From assembly GCF_900007165.1 (NCBI RefSeq), contig NZ_CYGY02000059.1:1-64000 (forward strand): 64,000 nt of DNA, in the 5' to 3' direction. Shown here one piece after another: positions 1-8,917 of the stretch (position 1 is the first letter of the stretch; every line of letters begins with the position of its first letter). The stretch is from Paraburkholderia piptadeniae (GTDB lineage: Bacteria > Pseudomonadota > Gammaproteobacteria > Burkholderiales > Burkholderiaceae). The notes below the pieces were generated by a model that was not told where the DNA came from, searched no databases, and saw only the letters and a program-made list of their open reading frames with translations. A program made the translations under genes and the position numbers.

Positions 1-175
1 TCTAACTCGCGACACTAGCTCACCGCGTACGAATCGTGCCACGGCACGCTGGTCCGTCCCAATGACCTGCCGAGTCTCCTTTAGGTAGCGCCATTGTGAT
101 AGCCACAGCGGCGTACGCGAGCGGCGCTGCAAGCACAGCTGCCGCACCGAGCGTGCAGACCCGTTCATATGGTCC

Positions 176-930
176 ATGATCCGCACAAGCGACGGTCACG
201 ACGTCCCGTATCTGCGCGGCTACGGTTCGACGCACTTCCTGTCGCGGGACACGATGCGCAACGGCCAGCCGACGGCGGTGGCCAACGACATCATCGCGCT
301 GATGAATGCACTCAACATCCGCGAGGCGACCTTCGCCGGGTTCGACTGGGGTGCGCGCACCGCGGATACCATCGCCGTGCTCTGGCCGAATCGCTGCAAG
401 GGGTTGGGGTCAGTGAGCGGGTATCTGATCGGGAGTCAGAAGGCGGGGGCCACGCCGTTACCGCCCGAAGCGGAGTTCCAGGGGTGGTGCCAGTTCTACT
501 TCGCCACCGATCGCGGGCAAGCCGGCTATGAAAATACACGCACGATTTCGCGAAGCTGATCTGGCGGCGGGCGTCGCCCCAATGGAAGTTCGACGACGCT
601 ACGTTCGAGCGCAGCGCGGTGGCGTTCGACAATCCGCATCATGTGGCTATTACGATGCGCAACTATCGGTGGCGCCAAGGTCTTGCCACCGGCGACGCGA
701 AATACGACGGGCTCGAACAGCGGCTCGCTTCTACGCCGACCATCAGCGTGCCCACGATCACGATGGAAGGCGACGCCAACGGTGCGCCCCATCCCCCCGC
801 CAGTGCCTACGCGAGCAAGTTCACGGGCAAATACGAGCACCGGACCATCAAGGGCGGCGTCGGTCATAATCTTCCGCAGGAAGCGCCGCAAGCCTTCGCG
901 CAGGCGGTAATCGACGTCGACGCGATGTAA
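176..930 (+). pseudogene. Truncated, frameshifted alpha/beta hydrolase remnant
   Basis: Two consecutive frames encode adjoining parts of one epoxide-hydrolase-like alpha/beta hydrolase. The first (176 to about 530) reads VPYLRGYGSTHFL, then a nucleophile elbow GFDWGART with Asp as the likely nucleophile. The second runs from about 530 to 930 and ends near GGVGHNLPQEAP, which would carry the catalytic His. The frame moves back by one base at about position 530 within GYENT/KYTHDFAK, consistent with loss of one A in an A-run. The usual first 60 to 80 residues (HGWP oxyanion region) are missing, and the sequence left of 176 does not resemble them. It was probably functional once; no intact start remains. 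A sequencing error could explain the frameshift but not the missing N-terminus. Confidence 0.7.
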
Positions 931-1043
931 ACGGGCAGGCCCATCTCCGGCCACGCACTGGATTCATCCGTGCGCCGGCAGGCACAGGCGAGCGACCTGC
1001 GCTTTCTCACTCACGAATTTTTTTAGATCGAACAGGAGGCGTC

Positions 1044-2444
1044 GTGATTGAACTATGGCGTTTATCTGCAACTGAACTGGCTCAGCGCATTCGAAACCGC
1101 GAAGTGTCGGCGCGTGAAGCGGCCACGGCCGCCCTCGAGCGGCTCGATGCCGTCAACCCGCTCATCAACGCAGTCGTCGCGCATCGGCCTGAAAGCGTCT
1201 ACGAGCAGGCGGACAGGATCGACGAGGCGGTGGCCCGTGGCGAAGACCCGGGCCCGTTGGCGGGTGTGCCCGTCACGACGAAGATCAACGTCGATCAGGC
1301 GGGCTTCGCCACGACGAACGGAACACGCCTGCAAGAAAATCTGATCGCCGAGGCCAACAGCCCCGTCGTCGATAATCTCGTGCGTGCAGGTGCCGTGCTC
1401 CTTGGCCGGACCAATTCGCCGAGCTTTGCGCTGCGCTGGTTCACGGGCAATCAGATTCATGGACATACGCGCAATCCCCGCAATGCGTCCCTAACGCCAG
1501 GCGGGTCCAGCGGCGGCGCAGCCGCAGCCGTGACCGCCGGCATTGGCCACATTGCGCTTGGCACGGACATTGGCGGCTCGGTTCGTTACCCCGCCTATGC
1601 GTGCGGCGTGCATGGCCTGAGGCCAAGTTTCGGCCGGGTCCCGGCGTTCAACGCGTCGTCGCCGGAGCGTCCCATCGGCGCGCAACTGATGTCGTCTGCC
1701 GGCCCGATCGCGCGCACCGTGGAGGACCTTCGTGTCGCGTTGATCGCGATGTCGGCCCCCGACATGCGCGATCCGTGGTGGGTGCCGGCGCCGCTGATCG
1801 GGCGGGAGTTGCCGCTTCGGGCGCCGATCTGTCTGCGTCCTGGCGAAATGACGATCGCGAAAAGGGTCGAAGAGGCATTGCTTGACGCGGTGCGTCGTCT
1901 GAAAGATGCGGGATGGACCGTCGAAGAGATCGACGACGTGCCGGTGATCCACGACGCGGCCGAGGTACAGGAGCGTCTGTGGCTCGGTGACGGCTTTCCG
2001 GCGTTCTCCGATGCCGTCGCCCGCGACGGCGATCCTGGTGCCCGCGCCGTCGTCGAGGGGGTGCGTGCCAAGGTTGCCGCAATGCCCGGCGACGTCGTAA
2101 GCAGTTCGCTCGTCCGTCGCACGACATTGACGCGTCAATGGCGTCTTTTCCTGTCGCGCTACCCGGTGCTGCTGCTTCCCGTTTCGGGAGAACTGCCGTT
2201 TCCCGATGGTCTCGACATGCAGGGGGAAGCGGGCTTCCAGCGCGTCTGGGACGCGCAGCTGACGATGCGCGCGCTGCCGGCCATGGGGCTGCCAGGGCTC
2301 GTTGTGTCGACGGGCATCGCGAATGCCGTTCCCGTCGGCGTGCAGATCGTCGCCAGCCACTTCCGCGAAGATCTGTGCCTGCTCGCAGGCAAGGCGATCG
2401 AGGAACGCGGCACGCCTCCTTCGCCGATCGATCCCGTTGCGTGA
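1044..2444 (+). CDS. Amidase (amidase-signature family)
   Basis: A 466-residue amidase-signature hydrolase, of normal length for the family that hydrolyses carboxamides to acid and ammonia through a Ser-cisSer-Lys triad. All three residues are visible: Lys80 in VPVTTKINV, cis-Ser155 in TPGGSSGG, and nucleophile Ser179 in GTDIGGSV, with the typical 24-residue spacing between the serines. The start is GTG at 1044, chosen because AGGAGG at 1034-1039 lies 4 nt upstream. It has no operon partner: a hydrolase pseudogene lies upstream and a long hairpin downstream. The substrate is unknown. An aromatic amide would fit the nearby aromatic catabolism, but that is only inference. Confidence 0.9.
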   Translation: MIELWRLSATELAQRIRNREVSAREAATAALERLDAVNPLINAVVAHRPESVYEQADRIDEAVARGEDPGPLAGVPVTTKINVDQAGFATTNGTRLQENLIAEANSPVVDNLVRAGAVLLGRTNSPSFALRWFTGNQIHGHTRNPRNASLTPGGSSGGAAAAVTAGIGHIALGTDIGGSVRYPAYACGVHGLRPSFGRVPAFNASSPERPIGAQLMSSAGPIARTVEDLRVALIAMSAPDMRDPWWVPAPLIGRELPLRAPICLRPGEMTIAKRVEEALLDAVRRLKDAGWTVEEIDDVPVIHDAAEVQERLWLGDGFPAFSDAVARDGDPGARAVVEGVRAKVAAMPGDVVSSSLVRRTTLTRQWRLFLSRYPVLLLPVSGELPFPDGLDMQGEAGFQRVWDAQLTMRALPAMGLPGLVVSTGIANAVPVGVQIVASHFREDLCLLAGKAIEERGTPPSPIDPVA

Positions 2445-2483
2445 GCGGTGCATTTCGATCGCCACGCGCGGAGTCGGGGAACT

Positions 2484-2521
2484 GCCAATGGCCGTCGCGG
2501 ATCGCCGCGACGGCCATTGGC
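2484..2521. terminator. Perfect 17-bp hairpin after the amidase
   Basis: Perfect inverted repeat with arms at 2484-2500 and 2505-2521 and an ATCG tetraloop. It begins 39 bp after the amidase stop. No T-run follows on either strand, so it may be a Rho-assisted or bidirectional stop between the amidase and the and operon, or an mRNA 3'-end stabiliser. Confidence 0.6.
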
Positions 2522-2967
2522 TTGAGCGCGCGTCAGATGAGGTAACGGTCGCATGGGTGATTGCGAACAAGACCACTTCTGCAGTGGAACTGCGTGCAGA
2601 GGCGCTGCAAAGCCCGCCGGATCGCTGACCGCAATGAAGCGACTGATGCGAAACGCTGAGAGGCTGGTCATTCAGATGAATAGCGAAAGTGCCATCCTCG
2701 TGGAGCGACTTGCGAGTGCCGAAGCGAACGAAGCCTTCGCGGTGTTTGCCCAAAGGCGCCAGCCGGATTTCACGAGAATCGCACGACAACAGGAACGGTA
2801 CGCCCCAGGGGCACCGCCGGGTATCCCATTGTTGCTAATACATCGGCATGAAACATCGAGCTTGTCGAAAGCGTGACCTGCTTCACCGATGCGGGATTTC
2901 TCAGTGTGTCATCACCGCACCAGCGAACGCCAACATCGATCTCCAGGCCGATACCACTACGACACTT
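2522..2967. other. Intergenic stretch without recognised gene
   Basis: Between the post-amidase hairpin and the 3' end of andAa. Short open frames exist on both strands (for example 2553-2876 plus), but none has a ribosome binding site or a recognisable domain. I see no gene here. Confidence 0.5.
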
Positions 2968-4185
2968 TCACAGCAGCGACCGAAGTGAAACAGACGTGTC
3001 GGCGAGCCGCGCTTCATCCAATGCAATACCGGCTGCGATCAAACGTCTGCATGCGCCGATATCGCGGCCCGAATTGACGGCAATCGCGGCTCGCATACGT
3101 CCAGTTTCATCCAACGCCATCACACAGAATGAGCCGCTACTGGGATCGCCGCGTGTAACGAGCCGATGCTGCGTTTCGATGAGGCCCAGCGTCTGCACAT
3201 TGCAGTCGAACTGATCCGACCAAAGCCACGGCAATTCCGCGTAGATGGCCCGACCGCCGAGCATGTTTTCCGCAGCAACGGCAGGCTGGTTTTCCGCCAC
3301 CTGCCAGGATTCGATTCTGACACTGCAGCCGAGCAACGGATTGGCATGCAACGTCACTTCGCCTGCCGCGAAGACCGCCGGGTCGCTCGTACGGCACTGC
3401 TCATCGACGACAATGCCATTGCGAACTTCGAGCCCGCAGCCTTCGGCGAGCTCGACGTTCGGCACGACACCAATTCCGACTACCACGACATCCGCGGCCA
3501 CCGCGCCTGCGTCCGTCTGGATCGACGCGCCGCCGCTCTCGTAGGCGATCGCGTGCGGCATCGTGCCGAGACGAAGTTCGACGCCATGCCGCTCATGCAG
3601 GGCGGCAACGTACTGTGCCACGCTCTTCGGCAACGCACGCTGTAACAACGAGGGCGCGGGCTCGATCACCGTCGCCTCGCAACCGGCTTGTGTCGCGGCT
3701 GCCGCCACTTCAAGCCCGATGAAGCCGCCACCGAGGATGGCGACGCGTTTGCCCGGTGCGAGCGCCGCGCGCAATGCCCGAGCGTCAGCGAGCGTGCGGA
3801 CATAGTGCAGCGGCACGCGTTCGTCCACGGGGCCGCTGAACCGGCGAACCCGCGAACCCATGGCGAGCAGCAGCCTGTCATAGCCGATCACGCTGCCGTC
3901 GTGCAGCCTCACGCGCGCACGCGTCCGATCGACTTCAATGACAGCAGCTAAAAGCCGCAAATCGATCCGCTGGGCCGCATACCAGTCATGCTGCCGGATA
4001 AAGGCCTTGCGCTCGCCTTCCCCGGAGATCAACGCATCTTTCGACAACATGGGGCGGTCGTAAGGCGCATGCGGCTCTTCGCCGAGCATCACGATGTCCA
4101 CGTCCGCGTTCAGCGCGCGCAACGTCTCCGCCGCGCGCCGCGCAGCATGCCCTGCGCCCACGATCACATGCTGTTCATTCGACAT
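2968..4185 (-). CDS. andAa: Anthranilate 1,2-dioxygenase ferredoxin reductase component
   Basis: FAD/NADH-dependent ferredoxin reductase (405 residues) that passes electrons from NADH to the Rieske ferredoxin AndAb. It has an N-terminal FAD dinucleotide motif (VIVGAGHAARRAA), a second NAD-binding GxGxxG (VAILGGGFIGLEVA, near residue 150), and a second FAD contact VFAAGEV. The last motif is normally FAAGDV, so Asp is replaced by Glu. I chose ATG 4185 (MSNEQHVIVG) because it is where the FAD fold begins; it overlaps the 3' end of andAb by 11 bp, indicating translational coupling. The open frame extends a further 46 codons upstream but these lie within andAb. It is the last gene of the operon. 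Family and length match AndAa of B. cepacia DBO1. Confidence 0.9.
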   Translation of the reverse strand: MSNEQHVIVGAGHAARRAAETLRALNADVDIVMLGEEPHAPYDRPMLSKDALISGEGERKAFIRQHDWYAAQRIDLRLLAAVIEVDRTRARVRLHDGSVIGYDRLLLAMGSRVRRFSGPVDERVPLHYVRTLADARALRAALAPGKRVAILGGGFIGLEVAAAATQAGCEATVIEPAPSLLQRALPKSVAQYVAALHERHGVELRLGTMPHAIAYESGGASIQTDAGAVAADVVVVGIGVVPNVELAEGCGLEVRNGIVVDEQCRTSDPAVFAAGEVTLHANPLLGCSVRIESWQVAENQPAVAAENMLGGRAIYAELPWLWSDQFDCNVQTLGLIETQHRLVTRGDPSSGSFCVMALDETGRMRAAIAVNSGRDIGACRRLIAAGIALDEARLADTSVSLRSLL

Positions 4186-4498
4186 TGACTTCCACCCTCG
4201 CATCGATAATCCGGATCGGAAAAGCACGCACCGCTTCGGTGATGGGTGCGCAACGCGGCGCACCCGTGCGGATGTCGATGAGGCCCTGATGCAGCGGACA
4301 TTCGACGCACCCGTCTTCCACATAACCTTCCGAAAGCCGCGCGTGACCGTGCGTGCAGAGGTCGTTCAATGCAAACACTTCGTCGCCGATGCGAAATACC
4401 GCGATCTGGCGCTCGCCTGCGATCACGGCTGCCGGTTCCCCCTCGGCGAATTCGTCGAGCGCGCCGATGGGCTGCCAGTTGTCGATCTTCTGTTCCAT
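4175..4498 (-). CDS. andAb: Anthranilate 1,2-dioxygenase Rieske ferredoxin
   Basis: A 107-residue soluble Rieske [2Fe-2S] ferredoxin that carries electrons from AndAa to the oxygenase AndAcAd. The cluster ligands are C48-x-H50 (LCTHGHARLS) and C67-x2-H70 (CPLHQG), with the normal spacing for bacterial dioxygenase ferredoxins. It is the third gene of the andAcAdAbAa operon, 9 bp after andAd, and overlaps the andAa start. Its place between a small oxygenase subunit and a reductase marks the system as three-component (type IV-like AndA) rather than the two-component AntABC anthranilate dioxygenase. Confidence 0.92.
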   Translation of the reverse strand: MEQKIDNWQPIGALDEFAEGEPAAVIAGERQIAVFRIGDEVFALNDLCTHGHARLSEGYVEDGCVECPLHQGLIDIRTGAPRCAPITEAVRAFPIRIIDARVEVNVE

Positions 4499-4507
4499 GT
4501 CCCCTCC

Positions 4508-4981
4508 TCAAATTGGCGTCGCCAGCAGCGTCTGCACGCGCGATGTGTCGTACACCACTCGCTTGCTCTTGTAGCGCAATCCGTCCGGCGTGCGCACGAC
4601 GCGGTCGTAGTACTTGCCCGCCTGATATACAGCGGACTCGCCATTTGCGCGCGTCTGCACCACGACATAGCTGCTTTCGGTTTCGAGCACGCCGCCCTGG
4701 TCGCTCACGATGGTCAGGCCCGATGTCATGTGACGGTACGTATGCTCTTCGAAGATATTCGCGTGACGCAGCGACACCACGCGATCGCGCAGCATCCTCC
4801 GGTTCGTGCAATGAATGATGCCGACGGGCAAGCCCATATCTGCGTTTTCTTTCGGCACGATCTCGTATAGACAGTCTTCGGTGAACAGGGTCGGCCACGC
4901 TTCGAGCCGGTCGTTGTCGAGATGGCTGATGTACTGGTTCTGCAGCATGTTCAATTCGAACCAAAGCTTCATCTGATCCAT
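4508..4981 (-). CDS. andAd: Anthranilate 1,2-dioxygenase small (beta) subunit
   Basis: A 157-residue beta subunit of a Rieske non-haem iron dioxygenase (SnoaL/NTF2-like cone fold), structural in the alpha3beta3 oxygenase. Typical features are the N-terminal helix around LQNQYISHLDNDRLEAWPTL, the FTEDCLYEI strand, and a C-terminal YKSKRVVYDTSRVQTLLATPI. It lies 16 bp after andAc and 9 bp before andAb in the same transcript. Length and position correspond to AndAd of B. cepacia DBO1. The ATG at 4981 is the natural start. Confidence 0.9.
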   Translation of the reverse strand: MDQMKLWFELNMLQNQYISHLDNDRLEAWPTLFTEDCLYEIVPKENADMGLPVGIIHCTNRRMLRDRVVSLRHANIFEEHTYRHMTSGLTIVSDQGGVLETESSYVVVQTRANGESAVYQAGKYYDRVVRTPDGLRYKSKRVVYDTSRVQTLLATPI

Positions 4982-4997
4982 TTGCGCGTCCTTTTCC

Positions 4998-6269
4998 TCA
5001 ATAGCCCATCAGCTTCTGATAACCGACCCAGAAGCGTCGAATCAGGCTTTCCGTGATCACCGTGTCCTGCTGGTCCGGGTTGCTGCGCGACATCTCGATC
5101 ACCGACGTCGCGTCCGCATCGCGCACCGTGCCGCGCTGCACGAGTTCGGTGGCTTCCGTGTCTTCCATAGAGATATAGCCCGCAGGGCCGACCAGATTGG
5201 CCTGCTTGATACGCAGCGCGCGCAGTTCCGGCGTGTCGTCGGCATAGCCGAAAAAATGGAAGATCAGCTCGAAGTTGTTCGGACCTTTTGGCAGAATCTG
5301 GCGCGCGACCAGCGTGTTGTGGATCTGCTGGATCACCAGTTGCGGAAAGATCGGCTGGATATGGTTGGTGGTGTCCTCGTCGTATTCAGACACGAGGCCG
5401 AGAATCGAATCGTCTTCGAGCGCGAAGCCTTCGTCGAACGAACGGATCTGTTGCTGCCTGTAGGCCGCGGAGGTGTCCTCGCTCGTCTTCGTCACCGTGA
5501 TGATGCTGTGCAGGCCGTGCGTCGCATCGGGAATCGATCGCGCCTTCATGCCGACACGGAAGATGTTGAAGGTCGTATGGAACAGATGCAGCATGCTCGC
5601 GTGATATGGGTCTTTCACGTTCTCGAGATACAGCTTCCAGTTGGAATTCGAATATTGCCGCGTACAGCCGAGATACTCGATCGGCTTGTGAAAGATACGG
5701 TCGATCCACGGACGCATTTGCGCACCAAGGTATTCGGCCAGCGGGGCCACCGCGTCGCTGAAGCTCGCGAAGACGAGGCCGAGATAGCTGTCCACGCGCA
5801 GCTTGCGCAGGCTGTGCTGCTTCGGATCGAAGTCGGCTGGCATGCCCGTCATGCCCTTCTGGCCGCGGCGGAACGGCACGCCGAGAAGATTGCCGCTGTT
5901 GTCGAAACTCCATTGGTGATAGACGCACGTATGCGAGGTCGCGTTGCCGCGCGCCTTTCGGCACACCGACGCGCCGCGATGCGCGCAACGGTTAACCCAT
6001 GCAGACAGCGAACCATCTTCCGTGCGCGTGACGACGACGGGCGTATCGCCGACAAAAGTGCTCTTGAAGTCGCCCGTGTTCGGAATTTCCGCTTCGAGCG
6101 CGACGAAGTTCCACGTCGGTCCGCGAAAGATGCGCTCCTGCTCGCGCTCGTACACCGCCCGCGAGCTGAACACCTTGTAGGGCACGCGCGATCCGTCGTC
6201 GCGCGGAAATTGGACCATGTCCGTGTCCTGCATGTTCCCGAAGCTCACAGGCGTTTCGACTGTTTCCAT
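4998..6269 (-). CDS. andAc: Anthranilate 1,2-dioxygenase large (alpha) subunit
   Basis: Catalytic alpha subunit (423 residues, the length known for AndAc) of the Rieske dioxygenase that deaminates and decarboxylates anthranilate to catechol. The Rieske centre is C95-x-H97 and C115-x2-H118 (CAHRGA, CVYHQW). The mononuclear iron site is D220-x2-H223-x4-H228 (NVKDPYHASMLH). The start at ATG 6269 (METVETPVSF) is preceded by GGAGAAAATAGC. The open frame goes 51 codons further but without a binding site. It is the first gene of a four-gene operon, divergent from andR. Other ring-hydroxylating substrates such as salicylate remain possible; the gene order and adjacent AraC regulator favour anthranilate. 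Confidence 0.9.
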   Translation of the reverse strand: METVETPVSFGNMQDTDMVQFPRDDGSRVPYKVFSSRAVYEREQERIFRGPTWNFVALEAEIPNTGDFKSTFVGDTPVVVTRTEDGSLSAWVNRCAHRGASVCRKARGNATSHTCVYHQWSFDNSGNLLGVPFRRGQKGMTGMPADFDPKQHSLRKLRVDSYLGLVFASFSDAVAPLAEYLGAQMRPWIDRIFHKPIEYLGCTRQYSNSNWKLYLENVKDPYHASMLHLFHTTFNIFRVGMKARSIPDATHGLHSIITVTKTSEDTSAAYRQQQIRSFDEGFALEDDSILGLVSEYDEDTTNHIQPIFPQLVIQQIHNTLVARQILPKGPNNFELIFHFFGYADDTPELRALRIKQANLVGPAGYISMEDTEATELVQRGTVRDADATSVIEMSRSNPDQQDTVITESLIRRFWVGYQKLMGY

Positions 6270-6297
6270 GCTATTTTCTCCGCATTGTGGGGACCCG

Positions 6298-6323
6298 CTG
6301 CAGCAACGGAATCGCTGCTGCAG
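6298..6323. promoter_or_regulatory. Dyad in the andAc/andR divergent promoter region
   Basis: Inverted repeat CTGCAGCA (6298-6305), 10-nt spacer, TGCTGCAG (6316-6323), lying 29 bp upstream of the andAc start in the 189-bp divergent region. It is a candidate operator for AndR or another regulator, or a leader hairpin. AraC/XylS proteins usually bind direct repeats, so assignment to AndR is uncertain. Confidence 0.4.
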
Positions 6324-6458
6324 TGTGAAAATATTTTTGGAGGCTGAAAATGAAGGGTCTATCCGTTTCTGGCTGAACGCGGCCCTTCTATCCAGTTCAG
6401 GCAGTTTTATGAACGACGGCAAAGCGTTGAATCCGCGCGCCAGCGCGCTGGAATAATC

Positions 6459-7415
6459 ATGAGATCCGCTCTTCGACTCCCCGCATTACGGCGCCACCGG
6501 TTATTCGAATCAGCCGATCTGGACGAGACCCGCGAACTGATTTCGCGGGTCATGCAGCCGCATTTGCTGTTTCCGCGAGGACGCACGCACGGTCGATCTC
6601 ACATGGATTTCGTGCGGGTGGGAAGGCTCGGCATTGGCACGATTCGATTCGGCGGCCCCATACAGGTGGATGTCGAAGCCGTCGACGGATACTTCCTGAT
6701 GATGTTTTGCGTCGCGGGCAATGCGGAGGTTCACGCGCCAGGCAGGAAAATCGTCGTGGACGACCAGCACGCTGTCATTCGCGCGCCCGGCGAACCGTTC
6801 AGCGCACTGCTCTCGCCCGATTGCGAGCAGTTGATCATGCGGATCGATCCGGCGTCCCTCAGCGGCGACAGCGCTTCCATGTTCGACGCAGAAGCCGCCG
6901 TGTCACTCGCAAGCGGTCCGATGCGCGCATGGAAAGAACAGTTGAAACTGATCGCCAGCTCAGCCGACCTGCTGAACATTGCTGCCCATAACCCGGCAGT
7001 GGGCGCACATGTCGAATCCCTGCTTGTCAGTCTGTTGTGCAGTCAGGACGCGGGCCACCACGCATTCTCGTCATCGACGATCGCACCGTCGTTCGTTCGC
7101 CGGGCCGAAGAATTCATGGCCGCCAACCTCGCAGCGCCGATACAGTTGCCGGACATCGCCCGCGCTGCCGGCGTGCCTGTAAGAACGCTTACCGAAGGGT
7201 TCTTGCGCTTCCGCAACATCAGCCCCATCAGCCTGATACGGCAAATGCGTCTTGACCGCGCGCGTCAGGCCATTCGGGAAAGCAAGCCCGAAGTTCGCGT
7301 CGCGACTATTGCGCTGGATTGCGGATTCACCCATTTCGGCCGCTTTGCCCAAGCCTACCGCGACCGGTTCGGCGAACTTCCGTCGGAAACATCACGGCGC
7401 GAGCAGCTTCGCTGA
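6459..7415 (+). CDS. andR: AraC/XylS-family regulator of anthranilate dioxygenase
   Basis: A 318-residue AraC/XylS activator. The N-terminal about 190 residues form an AraC-binding-like domain (HFHRVGRLGIG-type sensing half), followed near residue 215 by two helix-turn-helix units (LPDIARAAGVPVRTL and RVATIALDCGFTHFGRFAQAYR) with the family signature GFTHFGRFAQAYRDRFGE. It is divergent from andAc, 189 bp apart, exactly as andR lies next to andAcAdAbAa in B. cepacia DBO1, where it activates the operon with anthranilate. The start is ATG 6459. The inducer is inferred from context only. Confidence 0.85.
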   Translation: MRSALRLPALRRHRLFESADLDETRELISRVMQPHLLFPRGRTHGRSHMDFVRVGRLGIGTIRFGGPIQVDVEAVDGYFLMMFCVAGNAEVHAPGRKIVVDDQHAVIRAPGEPFSALLSPDCEQLIMRIDPASLSGDSASMFDAEAAVSLASGPMRAWKEQLKLIASSADLLNIAAHNPAVGAHVESLLVSLLCSQDAGHHAFSSSTIAPSFVRRAEEFMAANLAAPIQLPDIARAAGVPVRTLTEGFLRFRNISPISLIRQMRLDRARQAIRESKPEVRVATIALDCGFTHFGRFAQAYRDRFGELPSETSRREQLR

Positions 7416-7422
7416 CGGGCGA

Positions 7423-7448
7423 TCTCAGGCATTGACCATCACCTGAGA
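7423..7448 (+). terminator. Weak hairpin after andR
   Basis: TCTCAGG (7423-7429) and CCTGAGA (7442-7448) can pair across a 12-nt loop just after the andR stop. There is no clear U-tract, so this is a weak terminator candidate. Confidence 0.35.
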
Positions 7449-7664
7449 CACATTCGTCGTCGAAATTCGTCAAACGGGAAGCTGACTGCATTCTCGCCGC
7501 CTATCCAGGCCAGTGTCAGCACGCCCCTTTCAAACCCGTGAGTTCCCCTCATGGAACACCGTTTTGCGTAAAGCGGGCTTCGTTGATCGTCTTTTCGCAC
7601 CATCATAGACGCCGTTACCGCTTCCCGCGAACGCGGGCCCGACAAACACAACGAGGAGGCACGT

Positions 7665-8882
7665 ATGCAAGCAGTCGCCCCGACGTCAACGGCGTACGAG
7701 AACGAAACAGGCGTGAGCAGATATCGGTGGGCAGTGTTGTTCTTTGCATGGGCTGGCCTCATGCTCAGCACGGTCTGCCGCCTCGCATGGGGCACGTTGG
7801 CCCTTCCCGCCGGGGAGTCGCTCGGACTGCCGATTGTGGCCTTGGGCGTGTTCGTCACGGCGTTCTACGCAGGGTACGTGTTGTCGAATATCTTCGGCGG
7901 CGTTGCAACCGATCGCATCGGCGGTCGCGCGACGCTATCGATGTCGTTGCTTGGTCTCGCGGTCGCGACGTTCTGCTTTGGATTTACACCATCGTTGAGC
8001 GTCGGGCTTGCTCTGCAATGCCTGATGGGACTCACTGCGGGCGCCGATTACGCAGCGGGCGTCAAGCTCGTGTCGACATGGTTCGCAAAGAGCGAGCGTG
8101 GACGCGCTGTCGGGCTGCTAATGAGCGCATCGTCGATCGCTGTGATCGCTACCAACTCCATATTGCCCGCCCTCGTCGCGAAACTGGGCTGGCGCCACAC
8201 CTATCATGCGCTCGGCGTGTGCGCCTTGTTGCTTGCGGCCGTCGCCGTCGTGTTCGTGCGTAACCGGGTCACACAGGTATCGCTGGAGGCCACGCGAAAG
8301 CCGCGCATAAGCACGCTTTTCACGCGCAACTTCCTGCTGCTCGCTCTCGCCGGGTGCGGGGCTTTCTGGGGCACGCTCGGCTTTGCATCGTGGGCCATCT
8401 CACTGATGGTGAAAGGACATCATCTTTCCCCGATGCGGGCGGGGTTCATCGTCGCGATTGCAGGCGCAGCGGGTCTTGTCAGCAAACCGTCCATCGGCTG
8501 GTTATCCGATCGGTTGGGCGGACGTCGCAAAGTCCTGACCATTGCCTCGCTTCTGTTTTTTTTTGCGGCATTGCTCGCGTTCGGTCAACTTTCGCGCGTC
8601 GATGCATTCACTCTTGCCGCTCCATTCATCGGCGTCGGCGCGTTCGTCTATAGCCCCTTGCTCGTCACGCTGGTCGCCGAACAGAGCGGTATCGACCGGT
8701 CGGGATCTGCGGCAGGCATCGCTAATGCGATCTGGCAGTCCGGCTCGGCGCTGTCGCCCGCTGTCGTGGGCCTCGTCTTCCAGGCCGGCCACTCATTCCC
8801 GATAGCGTTCGCCACATTGGCGCTCGGTCCGCTGCTCGGCGCAGTCTGCATGTTGTTCGTGAAAGAGCAAGTCAGCGTCTAG
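7665..8882 (+). CDS. MFS transporter
   Basis: A 405-residue major facilitator permease of the inner membrane with about 12 hydrophobic segments. It has the loop 2-3 motif GGVATDRIGGRA and the equivalent in the second half, GWLSDRLGGRRKV. A strong ribosome binding site (GAGGAGG) precedes ATG 7665. The next gene, a cupin, starts 35 bp after its stop, so the two are probably cotranscribed. Its position between the anthranilate and nitrobenzoate genes suggests uptake of an aromatic acid, but it is not clearly an AAHS-type aromatic acid:H+ symporter, so the substrate is open. Confidence 0.85.
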   Translation: MQAVAPTSTAYENETGVSRYRWAVLFFAWAGLMLSTVCRLAWGTLALPAGESLGLPIVALGVFVTAFYAGYVLSNIFGGVATDRIGGRATLSMSLLGLAVATFCFGFTPSLSVGLALQCLMGLTAGADYAAGVKLVSTWFAKSERGRAVGLLMSASSIAVIATNSILPALVAKLGWRHTYHALGVCALLLAAVAVVFVRNRVTQVSLEATRKPRISTLFTRNFLLLALAGCGAFWGTLGFASWAISLMVKGHHLSPMRAGFIVAIAGAAGLVSKPSIGWLSDRLGGRRKVLTIASLLFFFAALLAFGQLSRVDAFTLAAPFIGVGAFVYSPLLVTLVAEQSGIDRSGSAAGIANAIWQSGSALSPAVVGLVFQAGHSFPIAFATLALGPLLGAVCMLFVKEQVSV

Positions 8883-8917
8883 GCACTTGAAGTCATGTTT
8901 CAAAGGAGAGGAAAGGA

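Noticed and set aside
20-235. 71-codon minus-strand frame at the left edge with a hydrophobic stretch
   Set aside because: Overlaps the hydrolase remnant, no ribosome site; too little evidence for a gene.
1491-2789. 432-codon minus-strand frame opposite the amidase
   Set aside because: The amidase on the plus strand has its complete triad; the minus frame has no motif.
2553-2876. 107-codon plus-strand frame after the amidase
   Set aside because: No ribosome site, no homology that I can recognise, crossing an otherwise featureless gap.
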